In this document: positions 35,954-48,140 of the stretch, piece by piece
How the letters are laid out: each line of letters starts with the position of its first letter
How positions within the stretch are numbered: the first letter of the stretch is position 1
Assembly (NCBI GenBank): GCA_022609375.1
Contig: JAGKQE010000089.1
Coordinates: 48,183 to 112,182 of the forward strand
Reading direction: 5' to 3'
DNA from: Xenosphaeropsis pyriputrescens
Taxonomy: Eukaryota > Ascomycota > Leotiomycetes > Phacidiales > Phacidiaceae
Length of the DNA: 64,000 nucleotides
Made by a program: the position numbers and the translations under genes
The notes under the pieces: generated by a model
Databases searched by the model: none
Told to the model about the DNA's origin: nothing
The model's input: the letters and a program-made list of their open reading frames with translations, nothing else

Positions 35954-37620
35954 TTAAGAGCCACCTGGACCTCCCAAGAGCGCGAATCTTCGAACAATAG
36001 ATGGTCCAATTTCGTCATATTCAGCCTACCCAGGAGTTAGACATTCAATATCTTATTGTAACGTAGGGATTGGAAGAGGAGACGTACCTTAGTGTGACAG
36101 TAACTTCTGAACTCAGGCGTCTGTCCAAGGAGGGAACCACCAAACCATGGACCGTGGCGTTGTCTCTTGTGCGTAATGACCTGAACGTCCAAGCCACCAC
36201 TGCGGGCACCACCACTCTTTGCCTCACTTGCACGAATGCGTGCGTCAACAAGGTGCTTGATATCACGCTGTAATCGGCGACCGAAGTCCTTGTACAATGT
36301 GGAACCACCGGACAAGACGATGTTTTTGTAGAGACCACGACGCACATCGATAGGCGAGGACTGAATTACGCCATCGACGACAGTGGGAAGAGGAGTCAGG
36401 AAATCGGAGGAGTAGATTTCTGGGTTGAAGAAAATTTCGGGGGCCAAGAATCGCTCATATCCTACGTCCACTACCACCTCCTTTCCACCAGCGAGCTTGA
36501 CTGTGTGCTTTGCGAATCGACTGGGATCGCGATCGAAACGGGAGTATTCCTTAACAATATCCGGGCATACGTAACAAAACTCCTCCTTGATATCTCCTGC
36601 GGTCTTGAGGGAGGAATCTGGCTCTCCACGATCACGGAGAAGAGACTGAACGAAGTAGGTGATGTCACGTCCGGCAATAGGGATGGACTTGATTGAGGAA
36701 CCAATAACGTAACCTTCGGCGACAGGGATGACATGGGTTACTCCGTCTCCAGAATCGATAACTGTACCAGTGAGTGATCGGTCAGAGACCTTCGAAGAGG
36801 TCCAGGATGCTGCGAGCGCAAGCACAGCTTGCACGGCAATATAAAGACCGGCACAGTTAAAGGACTCGAACATAATTTCGGCGGTGTTTTCGCGGTTCTC
36901 GGGTGGGTTCAACGGCTTTCGTAATGTTAGTATAGACTTGATATCGGCTCAAAGTACTCACAGGCTCGGTGAGCAAGAAGTAATGATCTTCCGGTTCTAC
37001 TCTCAAATACTTGAATATGGAGTTTGACCAGAATCTCTCCATATGATCCTATTCACCATCAGCCACCTGTCTCTTATGTACCGACTTCCCATTCATACCC
37101 AGTTCTCGATTTGTCCGTGTCTAATTGGATAATGGATGCCGTAACCTGGGACAAATCAATATTGTGTTGGTACCAACTGGGCTATATTCCTACCAGGTCC
37201 ATTTGCTGCTGCCAAAGCTTCATCTCCAATGAAGAAGTCCAAGTCCTCAGTGCCGCGCTTCATGTTAAGGTGACCTCCTGCACCGGCTCCTCCAGTAAGA
37301 TAAGATGGCTTGTTAGCCACGGACGGGCGTCCTGAACCAGATCCAGCACCTCCAGCGGTTGGTCCTTTTGTCGCGATCGCAGTAGGGAAGACGAAAGAGG
37401 GGGAATCATTTCCAGCGAAGCCTGTATATACAATTAGTTGTCGCAAGCTAGTATTTTGAGCATATAAGCTTACCAAGCTTCGAGAAACCGGTACCACTGT
37501 GTAGCAAACATGTCAGTATGTATAGAGGAGGTTTGTGAAGCTGCGAGAGCTTCGAGGTTGCTCGAGAGGGGGGAATGAGACATACTTGTCCATGACAACG
37601 GCCGGAGTATGGGAAGCCAT
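35954..37620 (-). CDS. ARP3: Actin-related protein 3 (Arp2/3 complex)
   Basis: Seven minus-strand exons (37620-37586, 37496-37474, 37421-37194, 37145-37099, 37048-36962, 36915-36088, 36025-35954) give 439 aa with six GT-AG introns of 46-89 nt. Arp3 with Arp2 nucleates branched actin filaments for endocytic patches and polarised growth. Landmarks are VVMDNGTGFSKLGFAGND (phosphate loop 1), the fungal Gly/Ser-rich insertion near residues 40-75, RHGQIENWDHMERFW, NPPENRE, TVIDSGDGVTHV (phosphate loop 2), VLSGGSTLYKDFGRRLQRD, and WFGGSLLGQTPEF followed by CHTKAEYDEIGPSIVRRF. Small exons of 23 and 47 nt make the gene easy to miss in automatic calls. Confidence 0.97.
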
Positions 37621-39128
37621 ATTGAATTGAGGTTGTACGCAACAATCGCGCCTCTAATATTTACAACCTTCAATTCCCAAAAGGAGAGATTCCGTATATG
37701 TTGAGGAACAGAAGCTGTCTCTGTGTATAAAGCTGGGGATGACGATGGGTGTGTGAGCGAGGCAGGCAATCGTCTAAAGTTGGCCTATCAGCAATCACCC
37801 CGCCGTCCCAGACGGTGCTGCTGTCCTGGAATACGGTGTGTTACGATGGACGAGTCAAGCCAACTGTGCAGAAATAAAGGGAGCTCCAACGACGAGTACC
37901 AAAGAGCAGATTTACGCCTTAGGCTAGAAGAAATTAATATCAGGCAACAACAATTTTTCATGAGAAGAACTATCGGGCGACGACGAGAGATAGAATTAAT
38001 CACACAGAAACGCAAAAACACAAAAAGCAGTCAGCAGTCGGATATAGAATAGACAGAGAAGGAACTATCTTTTGGACTTGGGACTGACGGTGATTCCGAC
38101 CACTTCTTTGCACTCCTTTTGTTTTAGAGAGAAAGCCCATTACTCTTTCCTAGAGTCAACACCATCAATTGTGAGTGAGTAAGTGACTTGTGTGCTCCTA
38201 CATTTCACCTACAAAACATCTTCGTCCTCTCTCTCTCTCTCTCTTTCTCTCTCTCCAGCAGTCAGCATCACCACCACTACTCTCGTTAAAATCAGCTTTC
38301 TTTATGATTTATCTGCCACTTGGTGGTCTTGCTATATTATCTTCGGGTCTTGCAGTGTTCATTCACTCGAAAGTCACTCGTTTACATCCTTCGTGTGTGC
38401 CTCACCTATGAGTCGTGTGCATCATCAAGACATCACTTCTCCTATCCTCGAATAACACACATGTGTGACAAAAACCAAATAACCTGGAACCTCCACTGAA
38501 AGCACAGTTAGTCGTCTACCTACTTGAATTATAATTTGCATTGTTTTGCCAGGCAGATTTGCTTTCTTGATAGCGGTCCTGGTACTGATTCTGGGGCAGT
38601 CCTGTTGAATTTCCTCTTTGCGACAACACAATACATCAATAGAACACCAAGTCGATAGTCTCCTCGGGGATAGTGGAGATTGCGATAGACTTGGGACCTC
38701 TATTCCCGGCAACCTTCAAAGCCAGTTCAATTTGAACATCTTCTCTTGTTCATTTCTTCAACGACTTCCTCACGATTGAGAACAATCTCTTCCCTAAGAT
38801 CGTTGAAAGACCACACTCTCTTCGTGTCTCTCTCATCCAACCCTTGTCAAAACCAAGTTTCCTCAGAAGAATATCCATGCCACATCACAAAGACTTGCAC
38901 TCACGCGTCCAGATATATCCAAAGTTCGAAGAAATTCGTAGTCGACTCCGTCGCCTACACCTCCGGCTCATATCCATCAGCACATCTCGAAGCACGTCTG
39001 ACAGTCTTACTAAAGCCTTGTATCCAATCGAATCAATTTCACAAAGACCATTCACAGCACCTGCCATTAACTCGTCTTCAGACTCTTCAAAAACAAATAC
39101 ATCTCTTCGGAGAGGGTTATATCGAGCC
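37621..39128. other. Divergent promoter between Arp3 and the Taspase-like gene
   Basis: The two genes point away from each other. A CT microsatellite lies at 38228-38256. In-frame ATG codons upstream of 39129 (for example 38877) make the exact right border uncertain. No other gene is supported. Confidence 0.5.
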
Positions 39129-40922
39129 ATGGATGGTGCTGTTGAGCGTATCCGGGGAAAGAACCCAAATTCAGGTTTCACCTCATCTATCTTCGTACAC
39201 GCAGGTGCAGGATATCACAGCACAACCAACGAGCATATTCATCTTGCTGCATGCAACGAGTACGTATATTTCCTTCACTATGACATTGTATGACGCGTGG
39301 GCATTCAACTGAATATTATTCTTTCACAGTGCTGCGAGAATGGCGATGAAGATCTTGAAGGAGGGGGGCTCAGCTGTTGATGCTGTCGAGGCGGCAATCA
39401 AGGTTCTCGAAGACAGAGAGATCACCAATGCTGGATATGGAAGCAACCTTTCTATTGATGGTGTTGTAGAGTGTGATGCCACCATTGTTGACCACATGGG
39501 AAGAAGCGGTGCCTGTGGTGCTGTTGCTCGTAAGCAAGTCCTCTCATCCTTCTTGATACTAATACTAACTTCACATCAGAAGTAAAGAATCCTGTTCATC
39601 TGGCGAGAGTCATTCTCGAACACTCGAATCGCCCACTCTCTCTTCGTAGAGTACCGCCAAACCTACTCGTTGGTCAGGGTGCGACCGACTTCGCATATGA
39701 GCATGGCATTCCCGTTGTACCGCATGATGCCATTGTATCAAAAAGCGCTAGAGATAGATACATCAGGTGGCGCGAGGATTTGAGAAGAGGTGAAAGTATC
39801 CGTGTATCGCCAGGTACTACCACTAAGGCAAGCAGCCAGTGTGGTGACGAAGAAAGTATTGACCTCGAATACGAGGAACGTGTTCGTGCTCAGCAACGAA
39901 GAGACCACACACAAGCTTTACTTACTGGTACATGGAATGAAGGCCAACCAGACTCACCGGCACCATCTCCAGGAATGGAAACTCCCCTAAGAGCTTCATC
40001 GCCATATCCTCACCCAAACCCTACTGCAGTAGATGATCTGCTTGCTGTGCAGAACAATGGTACACCAGGAAGGTCAGGGACAAGGTCTCCTGGAAGTCCA
40101 AATCGATCACTTGGTTCGCCAGCTAAGCGGCCTCGCCATTCTACTCGCAACAGCGATAGCCAGACTTATTTTCAGTCACCATTGGGCCTTATCAGTACTC
40201 CAAACCTGGCAATTGGTGACAAGCTGCAACCAAGTGATCATCATGATGGCGGCAGATCTCCACTTTACCAGGAGCACAACCATAAGAGCAAGGCAGCTCC
40301 GGTTCCCATGGATTGCACTTCAAGCGCTGTTGCCAATCTCCCATTTCCAGCTGTTGATGAAGACCTAATCACCGATACTGTAGGTGCTATTGCCATCGAC
40401 AGTCTTGGTCACATTGCTGCGGCTTCTTCATCCGGCGGAATTGGTATGAAACACAGAGGACGGGTTGGCCCAGCCGCTTTGGTAGGTATTGGCACGGCAG
40501 TCATTCCAGCTGACTACCAGGACAGCGATGCTATCACCGTTGCTGCTGTTACTTCAGGTACTGGCGAACACATGGCTACCACCATGGCATCTCAGAAGTG
40601 TGCTGAGAGACTTTACCACTGCAACAAGCGTGGACGAGGTGGCGCGTCCATCCCCGCTACCGAAGAAGAGGCTATGGATGCTTTCGTCGCTAGCGACTTC
40701 ATGGACCATCCCGGTGTCAGGAGCTCTCACTCCGCGGGAGCCATTGGTGTCATGGCTGTCAAGAAGACACCGTGGGGCTACTTCTTGCACTTCGCTCATA
40801 ACACCGACTCATTTGCTATTGCGAGCATGCATAGTAGTGAGAAGGATGCGAAGTGTGTCATGAGCCGTATGGGCGAGAGTGGAAAGGTTGTTCAGGGCGG
40901 TAGAAAGATTAGAGCCGATTAA
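39129..40922 (+). CDS. Taspase-1-like threonine protease / type 2 asparaginase family
   Basis: Three exons (39129-39259, 39330-39529, 39580-40922) with introns of 70 and 50 nt give 557 aa. The N-terminal Ntn-hydrolase half has FVHAGAGYHSTTNE, GGSAVDAVEAAI, NAGYGSNLS and PPNLLVGQGATDFA. The mature catalytic half begins at the autocleavage site TD/TVGAIAIDSLG, nucleophile Thr377 (40377-40379), followed by GGIGMKHRGRVG. Members self-cleave before the Thr; the animal relative Taspase-1 cuts nuclear factors after Asp, others hydrolyse isoaspartyl or asparagine bonds. A Ser/Pro-rich insertion of about 180 residues lies before the Thr. The frame is open upstream to an ATG at 38877, which would add 84 Arg/Ser-rich residues; the start at 39129 fits the family better. 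Confidence 0.92.
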
Positions 40923-42693
40923 CAAACGAAGAGAAATACCCCAAAATACTTGCCGATATTCGGCAGGTTGGTATAAGAGTGATACGAGGCGCAATGCGGC
41001 TGCTTACTTTGCTTACTTTGCTTTACTTGCACTTGATACCATGAGGCGGCATTCACTCTGTTGATGTCGATAAACAGTTTGGGATGGATAGAGAATTCAA
41101 TGAATGCAGACCTTTATAACTTTGCCTGGATGATGTTATCAGGGCTGATGTAACATGAGTACTGCATGTAAAGTACGCTAAATAGCAGCTGAAATTTGCC
41201 AAGAAAAGAGCCAATATGAGAACATGGCTTTGTAGAAGTGTATCAAGAGTGATGAGAAAGTCTACGTACCTTTTGAATTGGCAGGTAGTTGTAGCTATCA
41301 CATGCTTAGCTATTAGCATGCGACAATCTCGAATAGGAACTGTCTTGCTACCATTGGTCTTATGCTGTCAAACCAATGCGGGAGGCAAGTTTGGTTCTGC
41401 AGACGCGCCAAGCAGTATCAGATCACCAACATTGATGATAGTGATACATATTGTGCCTGTTGGGTGAATATTTGAAATCGAGCATAAGCAATTATGTTTT
41501 ACGAACCAACTATATGGTAGGAGATCTGGTTGAGTATTAGAATTACTGCTCTTGCCATCATGTCGTTCTCACCATTATTTATTATCCAAGAAAGGTAAGA
41601 GGAGCAAAAGGTAGAATATCTATGTCTCAACAAAGGCAATGGACTCATTGAGTGATTTTGTGCTGACAGTTGAGAGCTGAGATACAGTCTCACCGTGCTA
41701 GGATACATGCTCCCGAATTTATCTAGGGATGGTTAGATACCTCAGGGAACACTTGAAGAGATAATGTATCAAGTTCTTTAATACAACCCGCCCACTTGCT
41801 TCTTCTTTTTCGTCTTTATCTCGGTATAAGATCAATACTAAAAACTCAATGATTGTCATAAGAAGAAAGTTATATTTCACAAGTACAAATGGAGGAGCTC
41901 ATGTATGATGTATAGCATGTAAGCCACACATATTTTACAACAACATTGATGTATCTTCCTGGCACAAACCCTTTCAAACAAAATTTTACACATTAGTTTA
42001 GGCTTTCATCTGAACTACGCTACCATCGCTTATACTGATTCCGTATCTGTATCTTTTGTCCTCCCAATTTTGAATATATAAGATTCTTTTTCTCTCTATA
42101 TACCGTGCAGACTCAGCCAAGAGCAGCTGATAGATCTTTAACAACATCACAGAGATACTTTGACCTCAAATAGAAACAAGAAACTGGAAAGAAAGAAGAA
42201 GGGATATCTATTCAAACCGTATCAGTTTCGAGAAGCGATAAACTCAGGAGTCCATTGGGACATATTTATGTATAAGTTAGTAAAAATCCTAAGGTAAGGT
42301 TCTGTACCTCTAGAAGCTATGTCGAGTTTGGTACCTCATTTAAGCTTATGATTTTGTACATCATGCCTAGGTCCCATGTTCCCAAAGATAAAATCACAGA
42401 AATGTTTATCAAAGCTAGAGTGGACCGCACGATCTCACAACTTTCGAATAATGTGGATTTTCCGAAAATAACAAACAAAGTAATTATTCAAAAATGTATG
42501 AAAAGATAAATCTATCATTGCATTTCTCAAAATTCGTATTCATCGCAAAAGTGACCTGAAAGTTGGTGAGTTGTTCGTCACTGTTTTTGCTTATCAGAGG
42601 CGTCACCCCGGCTGCAAGGAGCAACGTCCACCGAACCACCGACATCATCACACAACGCGCTCTTCAACGTTCCATCATCAAAACATCACAAAT
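40923..42693. other. AT-rich intergenic region
   Basis: No gene recognised. The region is A+T-rich, especially 41,750-42,560. Short frames at 41053-41708 show no family. Confidence 0.5.
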
Positions 42694-43325
42694 ATGGCAA
42701 ACGCAACATCCCCTGATCCTACAAACGATCTTCTTCCAGTTGAGCACCAGGAAGAAGAGACGGTTGACCCTGTCGCTCCTGCCCCGGAGCCAAAGCTTCC
42801 CAGTCGCAAAGATGCATCGCTGAAAGAATTCCTGGGCAAGATGGATGATTATGCTCCAATTGTACACTTCCCAACCTCTTCTTGCATATATAGATGCTCA
42901 CATACATACAGATTCCAGATGCAGTCACAAACTACTATCTCACCAAAGCTGGTCTCCCCCCACCACCGCAGACAGATCAGAAACTAGCTCGACTCCTTGC
43001 CCTCGCAACGCAAAAATTCATCGCGGATATCGCTGCTGATGCCTACCAATACTCTCGTATCCGCTCTTCCAACAGCAACTCCAACAACCCGATGGGAAAC
43101 CTCGGTGCTGCGGCGGGATTTCCTATTCCCGGACAGCCAGCAGCTCAGGCTGCCGGTGGCAAGGAAGCACAGGGCAAAGGTGGTCCGCTCGGAATCCAGA
43201 GACCTGGTTATGGTGGTGGTGGACAGGGTGGTAGCCAGAACAGGACAGTGCTGACTATGGAGGATCTTGGTATGGCTGTTGGAGAATATGGTGTAAATGT
43301 TAAAAGGGGGGAGTTTTACCGTTGA
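42694..43325 (+). CDS. TAF10: TFIID/SAGA subunit TAF10
   Basis: Two exons (42694-42861, 42912-43325) with a 50-nt intron give 193 aa. The acidic N-terminus (EEETVDPVAPAPEP) is followed by the TAF10 histone fold: LKEFLGKMDDYAPIIPDAV, then YLTKAGLPPPPQTDQ, KLARLLALATQKFIADIAADAY, and the closing TMEDLGMAVGEYGVNVKRGEFY. A Gly/Gln/Ala-rich linker interrupts the last helix, as in other fungi. TAF10 is shared by TFIID and the SAGA coactivator and acts in the nucleus. It converges on the S19m gene with 378 bp between stops. Confidence 0.95.
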
Positions 43326-43703
43326 TTTTGTCACGAACACAGTGCGACTCGGTGACCGAGAATTAACAAGTACCTCGGGAGGCTCAGATTGCAGATATGG
43401 ATTATGCAAAGGGGGATTTTTAGGGGAGTTGGGAGGTTAGATGGCGTTTTAGAGTGGGATGGACATAGGTGTGACTTGGACGGAATAATACCCAAATATC
43501 ACACCAATTTATAGATAGTCAATTCATTGCGATGCATTACATCTTCGTGTCCTGTTTCATGCCCAGGATTTCCTACGTAGTGCTGAGGATAATATATTCC
43601 TACAATATCACCAAGTTGTATATTACAATGCCGTTGTACCCCACAACCTGCAATTGTATTGCCCAGTCCAAACGCCAAGATATGCCCATATGTGCTCAAA
43701 TCC

Positions 43704-44174
43704 TTATTTGTTCTTGCTCATCTTGTATGTGAATCTCTTTCTCGTCCTGGAATCACCTATCAGCACCACTCAGATTCTGCCACTGATCGATAGACTTACG
43801 CAGAGAACTCTCCGAGCTTGTGTCCAACCATATCCTCGGTGATAGTAACGTCGTTGTAGACCTTGCCATTGTGTACCTGGAATTTCAATCCGACGAAATT
43901 GGGAAGGATGGTGGCGGATCGCTGCTGAGTTATGATTGGGGCAATCTTCTCTCCGGGCTTTGCCTTGACAATTGGGAATCTGCATCATCTCGTCAGAATA
44001 CATCTGGGCCTCGGCATGGGGGTGTGGTCGAAACGTCGCTGTCGCTGTCGCATCACAGATGTACGTACGGGACAATATGCGGTCCTGTCACCAGTCAGTC
44101 AACGCCATCTATCGTCGGAGGAGAATATTACCCTTCCAAACGGAACGCGCAAAAAGCGCTCGTGTAGGAATCAT
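43704..44174 (-). CDS. RSM19: Mitochondrial ribosomal protein S19 (uS19m)
   Basis: Four minus-strand exons (44174-44132, 44084-44069, 43979-43800, 43746-43704) give 93 aa; introns are 47, 89 and 53 nt. The second exon is only 16 nt. The product starts RALFARSVWKGPHIVPFPI and continues QQRSATILPNFVGLKFQVHNG, then KVYNDVTITEDMVGHKLGEFS, the S19 signature, ending TRKRFTYKMSKNK. It binds small-subunit rRNA in the mitoribosome head. Because of the tiny exons no long open frame marks the gene. It is divergent from Mre11, with 301 bp between the start codons. Confidence 0.95.
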
Positions 44175-44475
44175 GGCGATTGATGTATAAGACGGCTGTA
44201 GAGGCGGATGTCCTCGGCGACTGTGAAAATCATCAGAGTGGTTATTGGTAGGGATTACTCCGGCACGAGCCGAGATCGCGTCTCCCCGAGCATCATAGGC
44301 AGCAGAGTGATCTATGAGCGGCATTTCACGCGCGAACTTCAACATCCTCAAAGAAAATACCACAAACCAATCTGTTCATCAATGCAAGGTGATTAATGAT
44401 TAAATACGGAATTCAATCCCCCAATTTTACTCAGCTTGTAGATCTTGGAGAAGCATATGTTAACCGGCGGCGAAT
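44175..44475. promoter_or_regulatory. Shared divergent promoter, S19m / Mre11
   Basis: 301 bp separates the two ATGs, so both promoters lie here. No TATA box is evident, which is usual for housekeeping genes. Confidence 0.6.
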
Positions 44476-46652
44476 ATGCCTCCAGTCACGCGTGAGTCGG
44501 TTTGGATCTGGAGCTACATTGTGTGAATATTGCTGACTTTCTTAGCCGCCGATACCATTCGAATCCTCGTTGCCACAGATAGTCATGTAGGCTTTGAGGA
44601 AAGAGATCCGATTCGCAAGGATGATAGTTGGAAGAGTTTCCATGAAGTCATGTGCTTGGCCAAAGCCCAAGATGTAAGATTTCCCATTATATCAGGATCT
44701 TGAGTTGACCTTCAAAGGTGGACATGGTATTACTTGCCGGCGACCTGTTTCACGACAACAAGCCCTCTAGAAAGGCTATGTACCAAGTTATGCGATCCTT
44801 ACGTATGAACTGCCTTGGAGAGAAACCATGCGAGTTGGAGATGTTAAGTGATGCCAACGATATTTTTGATGGTGCTTTCAACCATGTCAACTATGAAGAC
44901 CCAGACATCAATGTCGCTATCCCAGTTTTTTCAATCCATGGTAATCACGATGATCCTTCAGGAGATGGCCACTTTTGCTCTCTTGACCTCCTCCAGGTAT
45001 CTGGGCTTCTTAATTACTTTGGCCGTACACCAGAATCAGATAATATTGCCATAAAGCCAGTATTGCTGCAGAAAGGGCATACGAAGCTTGCACTCTATGG
45101 TATGAGTAATGTTCGAGACGAACGTCTGTTCCGTACATTTAGAGATGGAAAGGTTAGATTCTTCAAGCCGGGAGTACAACAAAACGACTGGTTCAACCTC
45201 ATGGCCGTTCATCAAAACCACCATGCATACACGGATACAGGCTACCTTCCCGAGAACTTTCTCCCTGATTTCTTGGATCTAGTTGTCTGGGGTCACGAAC
45301 ACGAATGTCTGATTGATCCTCGCCTCAACCCGGAGATGTCTTTCCATGTCATGCAACCTGGATCTTCTGTAGCCACCTCACTTGTCCCGGGCGAAGCAGT
45401 TGCAAAACACGTTGCTATTGTCAGTGTCACTGGTAAGGATTTCAAAGTCGAGAAGCATCGAATAAAGACAGTGCGGCCTTTTATCACGAAAGAATTGGTG
45501 CTCGCCAATGATAAGCGTTTCAAGAGCCTCTCTCAAAAGCAGGACAACAAACAGAAACTTACTAAATTACTGACGGAAATCGTTGAAGAACTCATCAAAG
45601 AAGCAAAGAAAGAATGGTTATCAGTCCAAGAAGATGAAATCGAGCCTGAAGAGATTCCACTCCCACTGGTACGCTTGAGAGTCGAGTATTCTGCGCCTGA
45701 TGGTGGCCGATTCGATTGCGAGAACCCCCAACGCTTTTCGAACCGCTTTGTAGGAAAAGTAGCAAACGTCAACGATGTAGTGCAATTCTACCGCAAGAAA
45801 ACCTCCACGACTCGCAAGAAAGAAGCAAATGACATGCCTGAAGAGTCCGTGCTCGCAAGCATGACGATCGACAACGTCAAAGTTGAAAGATTAGTACGGG
45901 AATTCTTGACAGCACAGAGCCTTAAAATATTACCACAAGCTCCTTTTGGAGATGCTGTTAGTCAGTTCGTCGATAAGGATGATAAACATGCCATGGAACT
46001 CTTCGTAAACGAGTCATTAGCTGGCCAGATCAAGCAGATGATGGATCTGGACGATGACGAAGAGGATCTCGACAATGCAATGGAGCGATACCGCGCAGAG
46101 AAGGAAGAGGCTTTCAAGGCAGGTACATTGAAGAGACCAAGAGGAAAGGTACGCATAAAACGGCGTCCTGAGACCTGGGATTCTGATCTGGATGGCGAGT
46201 GGGCGGACCAGCCTGGTGCCATCGAGATGTCTGAGGCAGAGGAAGAAGACGACACTCCTGCCCCCGCACCTGCAAAAGCACGCCGCAAACAGCTCGTTTC
46301 TTCGGATGGTGATGATGCTGCTCCTGCGCCTACAAAGAAAGCGCCAGCAAAACGTGCGACAAAAGCCGCTGCTGCCAAGAAGCCTGCGCCAAAGAAAGCA
46401 GAGCCTGCTAAGCCAAGAGGGAGGAAGAAGATATTAGAGATAAGTGATGACAGTGATGTGGAAATGTTGGAGGAAGCTACACCTGCTCCAGCTTCTAAAC
46501 CCACGAGAAGCGCGCCGAAGCGATCCACGAGACAGACGCAGCTCAGCTTCTCGCAAGCTTCTGCTGCGCCGACTCAGAGGAGAGAGTTGAGCGATGATGA
46601 AATTTCTGATGATGATGATGCGTTCGAGCCTGTTACAAAGGGAAGGAGATAA
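44476..46652 (+). CDS. MRE11: DNA double-strand break repair nuclease Mre11
   Basis: Three exons (44476-44491, 44546-44673, 44718-46652) with introns of 54 and 44 nt give 692 aa. The first exon is 16 nt. The five phosphoesterase motifs are all present: TDSHVGFEERD, LLAGDLFHDNKPS, SIHGNHDDPSG, AVHQNHHAY and VVWGHEHECLID, forming the two-metal nuclease site. The capping region follows (to about residue 420), then a Rad50-binding part and a disordered C-terminus rich in Lys, Ala and Pro, with acidic Ser-Asp clusters and RRSTRQTQLSFSQ. Mre11 with Rad50 and Xrs2/Nbs1 resects DNA ends, activates Tel1 and protects telomeres. Confidence 0.97.
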
Positions 46653-48140
46653 TTGCTTTGGTTCCGGAGCTTATGAGGGACGGCTTTGCTTACGCTAGTA
46701 TTGAGTCAAATGCATCATGCATTGGAGTGAGGAGTTGGTTGTTTCATATCACTGGCTGAATTACAGATATTATTACAGCTTTCTGGACTCTACATAATCT
46801 TCTACGATTTCCACAAGCAACGCGTCTTCCGCGCTAGTATGAGAGTGATGCATAGTGCAAGTGAAGTTTCAGGAAGATTCCAACAATATTGAATTACTTA
46901 GGTCCACTTTCTTGGAGCGATGCTCAATCTATGCACCGAACCTTGGCCATTATGACACCTCGCATGTGCCTATCAATTGGATAGGGATAGGAATATGCCA
47001 CATGTTCGAAATAGCACTTCAATGGTTATACACGGCACAAGGTGCTCCCCCAACGATAGTATCCTTGTGGATATCATCATAGACCTAAAAATAATAACTG
47101 GCAGCGCCTATGCTCATACCCGACACCAGGCGCGATAACAGATGTGACGTCGAAGGAATCTAAGTGCTCGACTGGCGTACCGAGCGTAGCAGATGGTTCG
47201 TCCAACGTGGAGGTGCTCAGCACATCGCGCTTCCAGTGCCCTGTCCTGAGTCCTGTTCTGGCGTAGGTTGATAAATCCCCAGTGTAGGACAGATTTCAAG
47301 AGTGCACGTAGACTTGGTTGTTGGGCAAGATGGGCCTTCACACATGACAACGCGCCAAGTCAAGATGAAATTCACAATAATTGTGAAGGTGAAGATCATC
47401 ACCAGGAACTTGACATATGGTATGTGCTACGTCAGATCCTCAGCCTCTTGGCTATGATTTTGGACAATATACGAGGATCCAGGCTTTATATTGGCCATCT
47501 ATGTGGACATTCAGTGAGCGATAAATGGGGCTGAGACGTGTCAAAAATATTAGAGTTTAAAAGTATTAGAGAAGTAGTGAACGAAGGAAAAACATATAAG
47601 AAAGGATCTTTTCTGGGAAGATGGGACAAGCTCGGAGGCATGTAAAGTATTCAAAGAACAACTACCACGCTGGCCACCAGGATCCCTTACGAAAACATAC
47701 ACACACTTGAGTTGTGATATAGCCGCAAAGATCTTAGCATTCATCAGCATCGCAACAAATGTTCCTCCATAAAGTTGCACCACTGCATTCACAAAAGCCA
47801 GCACAAATGGTTTGCATACTTAGTCGGTGTCACAAGCAAAATTGTTTGAGGTGCGCTTTACAGTCATATTGAGGACGTAACAAGATCCATTTCCTGATGA
47901 TTTTGAGAAACACGCAAAAGAAACCAAGTCAAAGCAAATAGTACCAGTGTCAACGATCCTTCCCTCTGCCCTCAACCCATATTGCAGCAAAGGAATATAC
48001 GCTTCCTCTTCACTAGTCTTTCTCCAGACCATAGTAATAAAGTACAAATTGTAAAAGAAAAGTATTCATTGGAGGCCAGATACGTATCCGAATACCTCAG
48101 CTCATGAAAGCCAGAATATCTACGAATAATCGTGATCACT
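46653..48140. other. Intergenic region with weak minus-strand frames
   Basis: Nothing certain is seen. A minus-strand frame at 47820-48032 (about 70 codons, starting MVWRKTSEEEAY) has protein-like composition but no family, and overlaps the expected 3' UTR of Yra1. Another at 47550-47804 is similar. Neither is called as a gene. Confidence 0.35.

Noticed and set aside
42984..43409. 141-codon minus-strand frame
   Set aside because: Antisense of the second exon of TAF10.
45962..46528. 188-codon minus-strand frame inside Mre11
   Set aside because: Antisense shadow of the Ala/Lys/Glu-rich Mre11 C-terminus.
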